This document shows, in pieces, positions 38,233 to 49,702 of a stretch of DNA of 64,000 nucleotides. A model generated the notes under the pieces. The model made no database searches. It saw only the letters and a list, made by a program, of their open reading frames with translations, and was not told the DNA's origin. Made by a program: the position numbers and the translations under genes. Location: the NCBI GenBank assembly GCA_022496805.1, contig CM040088.1, positions 17,763,001-17,827,000 on the forward strand, written 5' to 3'. The stretch is from Pohlia nutans. Taxonomy: Eukaryota > Streptophyta > Bryopsida > Bryales > Mniaceae. Numbering within the stretch: position 1 is the first letter of the stretch; the number at the start of each line of letters is the position of its first letter.

Positions 38233-39664
38233 GAGAGGCCCATATCAAGCATAAAGAACGGGTGCGTTCCACTCCATCGTAATGCACCCGGCGACAAACA
38301 ATGCGTTACAAACCTAGAATTCACCGAGCTTGTCTTTGTCTGCATTACATGATATAAGGCAATGGGAAATATAAGGAGGTTTTCTTTGTAGTTCTTTATG
38401 GTAGTGCTTGGACTACAGCCCAACTCTGGTACATCCATTATAGTACTTAGTCCAAGCCACACTAACTATTTACTCAAGGTTATAACTTTTTATGTAAGGC
38501 AAATTTCTTTATCCAGATTGAAGATTTTGGTACTACTCATGTAGGAGAACATATGCATAAACATACTTGGTAAAAGTATTCATTCTACGCAAAAAAAAAT
38601 AGCCATCATAAAACAATTAGAGCATCTCAAACTAAATACTATAATGGCTGTAGTGTTTGGACTACTCCGTAGTATCAGATTACATAATCTAGCATAATCT
38701 CTATGATTGTAGGTCATCCAATCATGAAACAAAGAAATCTTTGAAAACTTAGTGTCATGATAAAACTGAAAAGAAGGGAGTGGTCATGGCTTATACATGG
38801 AAAGTTAGCAGCTAGATGCAAATTATAAGGCCACAATGAGATTATGTGATTTCTTTTGGTGTAGACTGGAATTTTGGAGTTTTTCTTCAGAACTCTCACC
38901 AGTCAGTGAGTTTGGTATTGCCGTGTGATGGTATCAGATTTATTATTTTCCTTAATCTTTTCCTGAAAATCATAAACACCGACACCCCTCGCTATTGTTC
39001 AAAAGGGTAGTCTTTGCAACAACTATGGTTTGATGGTGGCACAGACCATGACCATGTTCATGGTATGGCCTGATATAGGTATCCCCTCCAAAAATTGTGC
39101 AATTTTTGAGAAATATCTTTTTGGTAAGAAAAAACATTGAAAATTTGCAAAAACTAGAGGGTGTTGTAGACACCATGGCTGCAACTATATACATGGTGTT
39201 AAAGACGGAATTTGTAACACACATAAAATAAGTTAGGCATAAATCACACTATGTGAGACGCATAAAAGTGGTACCCATATCAGACCATATCAGGCCATTC
39301 CCCTGCAAAAGCAGAGGTCGGAACAATGAAGGCACAAAGGTTGGGTCCGTCACAGTCAAGAATCCCAAACATGATACTGACAAAGTTACTGAATGATGAG
39401 TGAACCTACTACTCTTGAGCTCCACATAGTACAGTACAAAATGCGGAATTGTCCCATTTTCTTCCGTCACCCACAGGTTACAAAAACAATTAGATAGAAA
39501 ATGGAGAAGTAAGCAGTGAACGGAAACATGATCAAATCCCAACCATGCCAGTCATGATGGAATACGTGTGCTTTCATGCAATGGGTCTCATCTATTTGTG
39601 CCAAAAAGAAAGAAAGAAAGAATACATGTGCTTTTGTACTAGTATTCTCTTTTGTGGTACTAAG
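38233..39664. other. Intergenic, nothing recognised
   Basis: About 1.4 kb with open frames under 100 codons on the minus strand, none resembling a known protein, and no element termini found. Confidence 0.5.
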
Positions 39665-40458
39665 TTAACCCTTTAGTGCCCAGGGTACTGTAGCTGGGAG
39701 CACTGGATTTCAGTGGATTTTTCCACTGTGATTGAGACTACCAGAAATAGAATGGATTAAATTAGAAAGTAGCCGTACAATTCTATTCTCAACTGGAGAG
39801 CACACATTTTATTAAAATTTGAGAATCATCCAATGGTGGGATTGGAAGATTATAGTATGTATTTGAACTGTATAATGCACGCTCAAAAATGAGATTTTGG
39901 GGGGGTGTGTGACTTCAAAGTTAAATAGAATTTGGGTTAAATTTTCAAAAATGAAAATAAAGAAGTTCAGCAATGCCTTATGTCAACACCTCTCCGTTGC
40001 AATCTTTCATAACAAGAATAGACTCACACATAATTATTGTGAATTTTATAAGTGAAAGTGACTTATCCATATACGGTTTAGGACAAAATTTTATACGTTG
40101 AAAATTGACAGGAGTGAGTAAATTAGTCAAGATCAGATTACACACACTAATGGAAGATGAAGAAGAGAACACAATCCAAAAAAATAAAACAAGATAACAA
40201 ACTTCCAAACACAAGAAATACTGCATAATACATGTGTTGTATTTGTAAGTATTTACTGTATTTTCAAGTATTTGCAGTATTTTTGCGTTTTGTTGATAGG
40301 TATTTTGATAGTTGTACAATTTCAAATTTCAAATTTCTTTTTCTGGAAGGTGTGTAATGTTTCAAAACTGAAGTTCCAATTCTTCACGGATTCTCTGCTA
40401 TTTGCATTTCGGACGTTGCAATGATCATAATGTGGTCAGCTGGGCACTAAAGGGTTAA
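39665..40458 (-). mobile_element. TTAA element family B, copy B2
   Basis: A 794-bp unit bounded by TTAA at 39665 and 40455, TIR TTAACCCTTTAGTGCCCAG on the left and its exact inverse on the right. Inverted relative to B1 and B3. Its closing TTAA also opens A4. Confidence 0.9.
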
Positions 40459-41032
40459 TCCCTAAACGTCCAACCGGCCAGACAGTGGACGATGTACAGA
40501 ATCAAACACAATTTTCTCATTCGTCGTTGACGTTTTGCAATGTGGATTTTTTACTATATATTTTATGGGAAGTTAGCTTCACGCATGTGTGATCCGATTA
40601 GAAAGGAGATGAGTTGTGAAATTTTTATGCCTCATTTCATGTTGTAGTGTTTCACCCAAAATTTCGAAGATTTCAATGTAAAAGTGCTCTTAAAAAAATC
40701 AACTCATAAAATTAAGTAACCAAAAAATCTCCAAAAATCACTACACTTAGAGTATTACATTTCAACTAATCACAACAAATTTCGTATACAAAGTGTCAAT
40801 ATCTTGTTTGTAATCAAATTACAAAAGAATTTTGAATTTGAAGTTTCAAACTTTATACAAAAATATTGGTGATAGCAATCATAGATCTTAATTGTATGGA
40901 TAGAAACTAAAATTCATAACGTACAACTTTTGTTCATATATCAAGTACAAAATATGCCTCTGAGTTTCATTTTATGATGCATCTTTGCAAAACTGCCGAA
41001 TTTGGAAAGGGGTGGGGACATTTAGGGGTTAA
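40455..41032 (+). mobile_element. TTAA element family A, copy A4
   Basis: A 578-bp unit from the TTAA shared with B2 to the TTAA at 41029. Ends are TTAATCCCTAAACGTCC and ACATTTAGGGGTTAA. The interior matches A1 in the same orientation. No coding sequence is seen. Confidence 0.87.
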
Positions 41033-41133
41033 GTTAGGTATCATATCGCATGAAGCCTGACCCTTTGAGGCTTTGAGAGCCAATGTTCATGGTACCACAC
41101 TGTACACCCGTGACAAAATACCACCCTGTGGAA

Positions 41134-41254
41134 GATTAGGTAAGACAAGATTATTATTCATGCTGTGGACTAATGTAGCCACAGATTCTTTTGTCATACT
41201 CAATACATCCGGGGCCACCCAGGCAGAAACGACGTTCAGCAACAGAAGCTCGTA
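41134..41254 (+). repeat. Dispersed 121-bp repeat, copy G1
   Basis: Highly similar to 48632-48752 with about a dozen or fewer mismatches. It starts GATTAGGTAAGACAAGATTA and ends CAACAGAAGCTCGTA. A weaker third match (GGCCACACCGGCCACAAAAT) is near 48010. No terminal inverted repeats found. Nature unknown. Confidence 0.8.
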
Positions 41255-41288
41255 ATAAAACCAAAGTGACTGCTTTTACCTGTTTTGT

Positions 41289-42099
41289 TTAACCCTTTAG
41301 TGCCCAGCAAACCACATTATGGTCACTACAACGTCCGAAATGCAAATAGCAGAGAATCCGTGAAGAATTGGAACTTCAGTTTTGAAGTTCAGATTTGCGC
41401 ACATACATTACGCACCTTCCAGAAAAAGAAATTTTCAATTTGGAATTGTACAACTATCAAAATACCTATCAACAGAACGCAAAAATACTGCAAATACTTG
41501 AAAATACAGTAAATACTTACAAATACAACATATGTATTGTGTAGTATTTCTTGTGTTTGGAAGTTTGTTATCTTGTTTTATTTTTTTGGATTGTGTTCTC
41601 TTCTTCATCTTCCATTAGTGTGTGTAATCTGATCTTGACTAATTTACCCACTCCTGTCAATTTTCAACGTATAAAATTTTGTCCTAAACCGTACATGGAC
41701 AAGTCACTTTCACTTATAAATCTCACAATAATTATGTGTGAGTCTATTTTTGATATGAAAGATTGCAACGGAGAGGTGTTGACATAGGGCATAACTGAAC
41801 GTCTTTGCTTTTATTTTTGAAAATTTACCTCAAATTCTATTTAACTTTGAAGTCACACACCCCCCAAAATCTCGTTTTTGAGCGTGCATTATACAGTTCA
41901 AATACATACTATAATCTTCCGATCCCACCATTGGATGATTCTCAAATTTTAATAAAATGTATGCTCTCGAGTTGAGAATAGAATTGTACGGTTACTTTCT
42001 AATTTAACCGATTCTATTTTTGGTAGTCTCAACCACAGTGGAAAAACCCACTGAAATCCAGAGCTGTCTGCTACAGTACCCTGGGCACTAAAGGGTTAA
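41289..42099 (+). mobile_element. TTAA element family B, copy B3
   Basis: An 811-bp unit bounded by TTAA at 41289 and 42096 with TIRs TTAACCCTTTAGTGCCCAG. Same orientation as B1. It lies 30 bp from B4, which is inverted, so B3 and B4 form a large inverted repeat. Confidence 0.9.
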
Positions 42100-42129
42100 C
42101 TTGAATTAAAGAACGTTGGATTTTTACAA

Positions 42130-42940
42130 TTAACCCTTTAATGCTTTTGGTACTGTAGCTGGGTTCACTAGTTTTCACTGAGTTTTTCCACTATGATTGA
42201 TATTGCCAGAAATAGAATGGATTAAATTAAAAAGTAACCATACAGTTGTATTCTCAACTGGAGTGCAGACATTTTGCCAAAATTAGAGAATCATCCAATG
42301 GTGGGATTGGAAGATCATAGTATGTTTTTGAACCGTATAATGCACACTCAAAAATGAGATTTTGGAAGGTGTGTAACTTCAAAATTAAATAAAATTTGGG
42401 TGAAATTTTCAAAAATGAAAGTGAAGATGTTCAGCAATGACTTGTGCCAACACCTCTCCGTTGCAATCTTTCATGTTAAGAACGGACTCACACATGATTA
42501 TTGTGAATTTTATAAGTAAGAGTGACTTATCCATGTACGGTTTAGGACAAAAATTTATACGTTAAAATATGAAAGGAATTAGTACATGGATCAAGATCAG
42601 AATATATACACTAATGGAACATGAACAAGAGAACACAATCCAAAATATAAAATAAGATAACAAACTTCCAAACAAAAGAAATACCGCATATTACATGTGT
42701 TGTATTTGTAAGTATTTTCTATATTTTCAAGTATTTGCAGTATTTTTCGCGTTTTGTTCATAGGTATTTTGATAGTTGCACAACTCTAAATTGAAATTTT
42801 TTTTTTCTAGAAGATGTATATTATAACGCTCATTATCTGAACTTCACAATTCAAAATCCAATTCTTCACGGATTTTCCGTTATTCGCGTTTTCAACACAT
42901 AAGAGACCACAATGTGGTCACTTGAGCACTAAAGGGTTAA
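42130..42940 (-). mobile_element. TTAA element family B, copy B4
   Basis: An 811-bp unit bounded by TTAA at 42130 and 42937. The left terminus has diverged (TTAACCCTTTAATGCTTTT). The right terminus is the inverse of TTAACCCTTTAGTGCTCAAG. The interior matches B2. Confidence 0.88.
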
Positions 42941-43064
42941 GCTTCCATTCCATTTTAAACTAGAGGTTCTTAGTGTTCATAAACTTGTATGTAGAAACTT
43001 CGTTTCTCAACATGATTGAATTTGTCATTTTGAAACTATGAATCATTGGTCCTTTAGGGATTAA
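42937..43064 (-). mobile_element. Family C terminal fragment
   Basis: The right part inverts to TTAATCCCTAAAGGACCAAT followed by ATTCATAGTTTCAAAATG, matching the C1 left end. The left side starts TTAAGCTTCCATTCCAT at the TTAA closing B4. The same sequence follows the TTAA closing D3 at 49699, so it is probably a second terminus type of this family. Confidence 0.6.
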
Positions 43065-43140
43065 CCCCTGAATGTTTAGACCCTTCGAATACAAGTAGAT
43101 GTTGGCCTCAAAAATATATTATATTAGCATGGCTCATTTG

Positions 43141-44320
43141 TACAGTCGGGTACAAGATGGTTACGAATTTTGGATCCAGTTGAGATTTGTGGGAACTTTG
43201 GAAGGCCCATGTATGCTAAAAAATGAACAGAATTTCAAATTGTAATTTGCATTGGAATCACACTAAAGTCTACTTTATCATCATTACAAATACACATATT
43301 TAATTGAAATTCATACAAAAAATCTTATGTTTTCTATATACTATCTACCATTTAGTGCTGCCACCATTTGTGAAATTACAACTTGTATTTAACCCCTAAA
43401 TGCCTAAAGCCCTCTTCAAATTCGGCAGTTTTGCAAAGATGGGTAATAAAATGCAATCTAAAGGGATATTTTGAACTTGATATATGAATAAAAGTTGTAC
43501 GTTATGAATTTTAGATTCTATCCATACGGTTAGATCTATGATTGCTATTACCAATAATTTTGTATAAAATTTGAAACGTGAAATTCAAAATTATTTTGTA
43601 ATTCAATTACGAATAAGATATTGACAATCTACGGATGAAATTTGTTGCGATTGGTTGAAATGTAATACTCTAAGTGTAGTGATTTTTGGAGATTTTTTGG
43701 TTGCTTAATTTTATGAGTTGACTTTTTTTAGAGCACTTTTACACTGAGATCTTCAAAATTTTGGATGAATCACTACAACATGAAATGAGGCATAAAAATT
43801 TCACAAATCATCTCCTTTCTAATCGGATCACATATGCATGAAGTTAACTTCCCATAGAATCTACAGTAAAAATTCCACACTGCAAAAAGTGTATGACGGA
43901 TGAGAAATTATGGATGAAATCTGTACATCGTCCAAAAAATGGACGCTTAGGCAGTTAGGGGTTAATGGTACATGTTAAAAATGAACCTTCATAATTGCTT
44001 TAGAGATACTTGATCCCACACCACTTGAACTACTTGTATGATTTCTTACTTGTTCTTTACCTTAATGCAAAAAGTCTTTGACTATCTTCCATAGGTTCAC
44101 TATGAAATGATAGATAGTGTATAAAAGAAATCCAAATTGTTGTCTTATTTTAGATAATTATTTTTTCACTTATTATGAAGTTGAAGCACGCTTCATTGCA
44201 ATTCCAATGCAATTTGTGGTTTCAAAATCGGTTCATTTGTGAGCATGCTAGAGCTTCCTAAAATTTGTTGAACTTTCTAATGAAACTGATTGAAAAATTC
44301 GTATGTTGTACCCGACTGTA
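43141..44320. mobile_element. Tc1/mariner-like element T1, split by A5
   Basis: The left terminus TACAGTCGGGTACAA at 43141 is inverted exactly at the right end (44306-44320), followed inward on both sides by ACGAATTTT. TA at both ends fits a Tc1/mariner target. The 1180-bp span contains an inserted 577-bp family-A copy (43389-43965), leaving about 600 bp of element. No transposase frame survives. Termini resemble those of T2 at 55779. Confidence 0.8.
43389..43965 (-). mobile_element. TTAA element family A, copy A5, nested in T1
   Basis: A 577-bp unit bounded by TTAA at 43389 and 43962. Ends are TTAACCCCTAAATGCCTA and CAGTTAGGGGTTAA. It is very close to A2. It sits inside T1, so family A moved after T1 inserted. 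Confidence 0.9.
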
Positions 44321-44460
44321 CATGAAGTGTACATGAGAGGACCAAGTTGCAAGCATAAAATCTATCCAACAAAATTGACATACTTGCAGTTGGAGGCCTC
44401 TCCAATATTATGGACATTTGATTTCCCATCACAAGAGATTTACTTTATTTGATAGAGAAT

Positions 44461-44972
44461 TTAATAGGCCGAAGGATATTGGACAAAACATGGATGTGTT
44501 ATAATATGTGCCTTTCATATGTTTGATGAAGTTTGGTTCAATAGAGAAAATGTAAGGCATCATCTCTACAAATTACCCATATAGTCAAACTTCCCAAAAA
44601 AACTTTAGATATATTTTTAATGAATTTCAAAACATTAACCTTTGAAAAATTGTATAAATTATAATTTTCACTTTTAGAATTTAAAATTTAACATGACTGG
44701 TTAAAATTGGTTTATCTATTGTAAACTTCAAAAAAGAAAAAGAAATGATGAAGGGAACATCATTGCTTTCTCCAAATAGCAAATTTTATAACACTAAGAC
44801 AATGTTGAGGTGATTAAGTTTGAAGAATTCTCCCGGGTGGAATTCAACTCGGATTGACATAATTCAAATTGCGTTGGAAAGTAAACTTGATGTAGTGTTT
44901 TGAAATATTTTTTATTTTTTCTCAAAAACAGACAGTGACCAAAAAATGGTCTCTTGGAAGCTTAGGAGTTAA
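44461..44972 (+). mobile_element. TTAA element family D, copy D2
   Basis: A 512-bp unit from TTAA at 44461 to TTAA at 44969. The interior matches D1 closely (GATATTGGACAAAACATGGA and so on). Both termini have decayed (TTAATAGGCC and CTTAGGAGTTAA). Confidence 0.82.
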
Positions 44973-45283
44973 TAGATTACAGTGGCATTTGTAATGTTCC
45001 TCTGATTCCGAGATAGATAGTCCATTCCCAGAATGAGGTGGGGAATTGCCAGTCCTCTTGTTGGAGCGGAAGACCAGGCAGGGTTGGGAGGGATTTGGCC
45101 TTGGAAGAGGGGATTATGAAGCATAAGGGAGATCTAGGAGAGATTTGAGGCCAAGAAGCTGAACTATTTGCAAGTGTCAGTCTTCAGTGAGCAATCAGGT
45201 CTTGAAAGGACCTGCTTTCCATTTTCGGTGGCCATGAATTGCCGGAGTCCGTTATGACTAATGAGAATTAAGATAATCATGAA

Positions 45284-45585
45284 GTAGACATGCCAATGAC
45301 CGCACATGTAATATTCAAATCCTTCCCCACGACAATTAATGTGGAAATGTACGCCATCTTAAATTTTGAAACATTGTGATATGTCAAGTTGGGATTCACC
45401 TTGAAAAAATCACACTTGAAAATGTTTTGTACAATAACTTTCATTGCATGTCAAACGCATTGGGTATGATTTTTGATGGAAATTTACTTGGAGCCCTTCA
45501 CCACAAGGCTTGTGATGATTGGAGCAGTACTTTACATTTCTATTGGAATTGTGCGGTGAAACTGTGCGGTCATTGGCATGTCTAC
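45284..45585. mobile_element. Inverted-repeat element with 23-bp perfect TIRs
   Basis: A perfect 23-bp inverted repeat (starting GTAGACATGCCAATGACC) lies at 45284-45306 and 45563-45585. Similarity continues inward with mismatches. The roughly 256-bp interior has a short open frame with no recognisable product. Between 44973 and 45283 I see nothing else. Confidence 0.75.
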
Positions 45586-46380
45586 TATACTTACCGTACC
45601 TAGAATTGAAGCGAATCTCAAGGGCTCAAACATGCACAGTTTGTCAGGGACCATGTTTCATGTAACTATTAAGGTGGAAGTACCTATTACCATCAATTTA
45701 AGAAATCTGAACATCTTGGAGGATATACTGAGCTTGTCACAATTTTTTGAGGGAAAGATAAATCTTAGAGGAGTTGGATCCAAGTGAAATCATATTTTTC
45801 CGATAAAATTTGTAATTTTTATGAATTTTCAAAGTGGTATGCCTTGAAAATACAAAACTGTTCCGGCCCTAGGTGGGGGTCATAAACATCTACAAACACT
45901 CAATTCTCTACTTATGCACTTGGCCAAGTGCGCTCATTTCATGAGCAAATTTGGCTTTAAAAAAATTGGCTAAAAAGTTCTCTAAAAAACAATATTTTTT
46001 GTCTTTCTACTATCACTTCCATTGTAAACAAACAATTCATTTTTTTATATTTTATCCTTATCTTTATCTTTTCTTTTATCTTGTTTTCTTTCTTGTCTTC
46101 TTTCTTGTCTTCCTTCTTGTCTTTCTTCTTGTCTTTTGTTTTCTTCTATTTTTCTTCATTATTTTCTTTCCATTTTTGGCTCTTCTTGTGCAGCCGCAGA
46201 TTCGACATTGGCACCAAGGTTTGTTTGTTTTTCCTTCTTTGATAGGGTCTAGCTTGCTATTCGTGCAGCTAAACCCTACTGAAAAAGGAAAAAAAAGAAA
46301 AAAAATCAAGATGGGTAAAAGCAACAACTATACCCTAAACGGCGGCAAAGAAAGAAAAATAAAATAAATAATTGTTTTTC

Positions 46381-46495
46381 TCAGCCGCTGGATGCGTGGC
46401 TGTGCACCTATCCCTTCCCTCTCCCTCTCTCTAAAAGAGGGGAGGGAGAGGGAATATGGAAGGGATAGGGTGCACGGCCGTGCACCCAACGGCCG
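46381..46495. repeat. Central GC-rich hairpin of the foldback element
   Basis: The arm GTGCACCTATCCCTTCC with CTCTCCCTCTCT is mirrored as GAGGGAGAGGGAA, GGAAGGGATAGGGTGCAC across a four-base AAAA loop, with a few mismatches, and GCCGCTGG/CCAACGGC at the base. A palindromic GTGCACGGCCGTGCAC sits on the right. Confidence 0.85.
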
Positions 46496-46625
46496 AAAAA
46501 ATACAAATTAAATTAAAAATTCGCTGCTATTTAGGGTTCAGCCGGTGGTTGTACCCACTCTGATTTTTTAATTTTTTAATTTTTTGGTAGGGTTCAATGG
46601 CACAAATGGCAAACTAAACCCTAAC

Positions 46626-46649
46626 AAAAAAAAAAAAAAAAAAAAAAAA
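46626..46649. repeat. Poly-A run
   Basis: A 24-base A homopolymer in the right arm of the foldback element. Confidence 0.95.
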
Positions 46650-46995
46650 CCTTGGTACGAGTGTGGGATGCATGGTTGCACAGGAAGAGCCAAAAATGGA
46701 AAGAAAAGAATGAAGAAAATTTGAAGACAAAAAAAAATACAAGAAGAAAGACAAGAAGGAAGACAAGAGGAAGACAAGAAAGAAAACAAGATAAAAGAAA
46801 AGATAAAGATGAGGATTAAAAAAAAAAATGAATTGTTTGTTTACAATGTAAGGGATTGTAGAAAGACAAAAATTGTTGTTTTTTAGAGAATTTTTTAAAC
46901 AAATGTTGTAATGCGCGTGGGAACCAAATGCATGATTATATGGTCAAGTGCGTAAATAGCAAATTGCGTGTTTATAGCCATTCAAAATCACCTTG

Positions 46996-47738
46996 TAGTT
47001 GATAAAGATGTCACCTTAAACTACCCCATTAAAACCCAATTCACTCATTTACACCTACAGAATCTACTTGATTGTCGTGATAAATTGCTTCTTTCATTGT
47101 CTTAATTGCGTGCTCATCACTTTGTGATTTCATTGAAGTACCTAAAATCGCTCTATTTACACCCAATTCCACCTACCACTCACTGTATTTAGTGTTTACT
47201 TAAAGTGAGGTGGAGTTGGGGGTTATATTACAAAGATTAGAGTATACACACTATTAAGAGCTCTGGAAAAAAAAGAAAAAGAAGAAGAAGGGTATCAAAA
47301 CCATTGTAACCTACCGCCTGCACAAAGTAGGTAAGAAGAAGTAGCTAAACATGTGTTATTTCCCTATACTTCTTTTTTATTTCCCTTAGCTCTCCCAAAT
47401 TGAAACTTACTTCTCCATGAATGAAGAAGTAGTTACTCGACTCCAAAATCTTCACATAAAAGAAATTCTAACTAACTCTTAAGACTTGTTCAATTAACTA
47501 ATAGCTCTTAACTAGTTGATGCGGGCATGAGTTAGCTAAACATTGTTACCTAACAATTCTTTTTTGGAAGGTGCGGGCACATTTTAAGCTAATTACTCTT
47601 AACATTTGTTAAGAGTTAACGAATGTTAATATTTGAATCTTACTTGCTTGGTGTGGGCGGGCCTTATACTTGTGTGGAGGCCGGGGATACCAAGAAGTTC
47701 CAAGAATCCACGGAAGTAAAAATAATAAACATATATTG

Positions 47739-47780
<42 letters not shown>

Positions 47781-48134
47781 TAATAAAATAGATTCACAGA
47801 AGCAAACGAACCATTTCTCAGTTTTCCAAAAGTGCTCACCTATTGCAAATGTGCCCTGAGTTTGAGATCTTATTGAATGCATGTCTGAAGACTTGTTCCA
47901 TGGATACTTTTTCATTCACTCTGCAATGGAACAAATCATGATGCATGATTATATGCTAATTCTAAATACCACTATACCCATACCCACTTGTATGTACATT
48001 CGTGCCAGGGCCACACCGGCCACAAAATACGTTCTGCAACAAAAAGCGCAAGTGAGAGCATTAATTTTCTTCTTTTGTTTTGTCTAGTGTTGGAAGTTAC
48101 AAATTAAACTTTCGAACCGGAAGTTCTTGGTGTC
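46996..48134. other. AT-rich intergenic with (TTA)n microsatellite
   Basis: About 1.1 kb with a TTA trinucleotide run at 47741-47775 and repeated AACTCTTAA-like words near 47460-47610. No gene is recognised. The 83-codon frame across the microsatellite is poly-Asn and spurious. Confidence 0.5.
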
Positions 48135-48422
48135 ATAACATTCAGTAACTTTTGTGAGTGTTGTCTTCCCCCAACAGAATGATGTGGAATATCCCACATC
48201 ATTTCATCCCCCCAATGAACATCACATCAGTAGCTATGGGGGCACGTGACATTAAGCAAGAGCAATCAATCATGATGAGTAGTATTCAAAAGCACTCACT
48301 CAACAATGTTTTGTGATTGTTTATTTGATGCAATAGTCCATTCAATTACAAAACACTGGTCACTCCATATATAAAAGTGTATGAAATTAAAAGGCAGCCT
48401 CTTGGAAGGCTACTGAATGTTA
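48135..48422. mobile_element. Family F inverted-repeat element, copy F2
   Basis: Termini ATAACATTCAGTAAC (48135) and GGCTACTGAATGTTAT-like sequence (ending about 48422). It contains GATGTGGAATATCCCACATC, an internal palindrome also represented in F3. Non-coding, 288 bp. Confidence 0.65.
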
Positions 48423-48631
48423 TGGTTGACAAACTTGTGTCTACAACATGGCCGTCATGTCCTCTGCCTTTCCTTCATACCCTCTGCTCTCATCACCTTG
48501 GGACTCCACCTATCCAATTAGCTACTGATGAAGTCCTGTTGGGTGTGGAATATGCTGTATGCTACCAGTTCTTGATCTGTGGAATGAACAGTCATGTTTA
48601 GCCGACCATTGCATATAACCTTGGGTTCAAT

Positions 48632-48752
48632 GATTAGGTAAGACAAGATTATTATTCATACTGTGGACCAATGTAGCCACAGATTCTTTTGTCGTACTCA
48701 ATACTTACGGGGCCACCCAGGCAGAAACTACGTTCAGCAACAGAAGCTCGTA
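48632..48752 (+). repeat. Dispersed 121-bp repeat, copy G2
   Basis: Second copy of the repeat at 41134-41254, same strand, differing at scattered single bases. Confidence 0.8.
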
Positions 48753-49359
48753 GTTAACATCAGTAAACTTTGGGCAGGCAATTCTAATGTGATTTCCATG
48801 TGAAAATCATGCAACATCATTCTGACATTGATCTCATACAAAGCTCATGCATTCTGTAACATGAGGTTCATGTTGTACTGGCAAGCACAAATTTTATTTT
48901 TATTTTTATTGACACAAAGGAGCTAAGCACTAATTATTTTGATGATCTGTATCATAATAACATAGAAATTATAATGTAAACTCTGGCAACCATAGATCTC
49001 GTATGATTTCAGTGTCAAGATCCATGCTAGATCTCGTGCGATTTCAATGTCAAGGTCCATACGAGTTTCATACCATTTTCACACTAGAATGATTCCCCAT
49101 ATTTTTACTCATGCCCTAATGCATGCAACAACCTCAATGTGCTCTATTGTTTCTCATTACCACATTTGTATAAGAAATTCTTTCACCATCTTTTCCACAA
49201 GAAAAAGTTCTGAAATTTTTACACTAACATGTCTTGTGGTTCTTACAAGGCTCACAAAAAAATTGGCCCCATAGGACACATCATGCTACAGTAATCGGCA
49301 CTTGTATGCAAATGTTCTTCCCTGCATACACACCGTATGAACAAGGGCAACCTCCTTTA
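48753..49359. other. Intergenic with a two-copy 50-bp repeat
   Basis: Near 48992-49075 a roughly 50-bp unit (GATCTCGTATGATTTCAGTG, then TCAAGATCCAT) occurs twice. No gene is recognised. Confidence 0.5.
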
Positions 49360-49702
49360 GGGGTTTAGTATTAGAATTTGAAATTTGGTATGATTGGTTA
49401 AAACTAGATTTTCTATTCTAAATTTTTTTAAAAGAAATTTTTTCAAAGGAGAGAACATCACCACTTTCCCGAAATAGTAAGTTTTCTAACACTAGGACAA
49501 TATTGAGGTGTTTGTCTTTGAAAAATTCCTTAATGAACCTCAATATTGCAAATGAAATGCATCAAACGACACTAGAACATGATCTCTACCCTCAATTTTG
49601 ACAAAAAAATCAAAACTCAAAAAATGTTAATTCTTGACTATGGGCAGTCACTGTTGTTTTGGTTGCGACCAGAAAATGGTCAATCGGTCACTTAGGGGTT
49701 AA
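49360..49702 (+). mobile_element. Family D fragment D3 (left end missing)
   Basis: The interior (AAATTTGGTATGATTGGTTA, then AACACTAGGACAAT) matches D1 from about its middle onward. It ends GCGACCAGAAAATGGTC, then CACTTAGGGGTTAA, with TTAA at 49699. An unrelated insertion or rearrangement separates its parts. Confidence 0.7.

Larger units (their letters stand above)
45815..46995. mobile_element. Large foldback element, about 1.2 kb
   Basis: The left arm (about 45815-46280) and right arm (about 46600-46995) are imperfect inverted repeats. Both carry, in mirror order, a CTTGTCTTC-type array, a TTTATCTTTTC stretch, the words CATTTTTGGCTCTTC and ACCAAGG, and TAAACCCTA near the centre. A centre hairpin is at 46381-46495. 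No transposase is seen. Open frames inside are low-complexity shadows of the pyrimidine arms. Confidence 0.8.

Noticed and set aside
45951..46367. 138-codon open frame rich in Phe/Leu (and its Lys/Arg-rich reverse)
   Set aside because: Low-complexity translation of the pyrimidine arm of a foldback element, with no domain.
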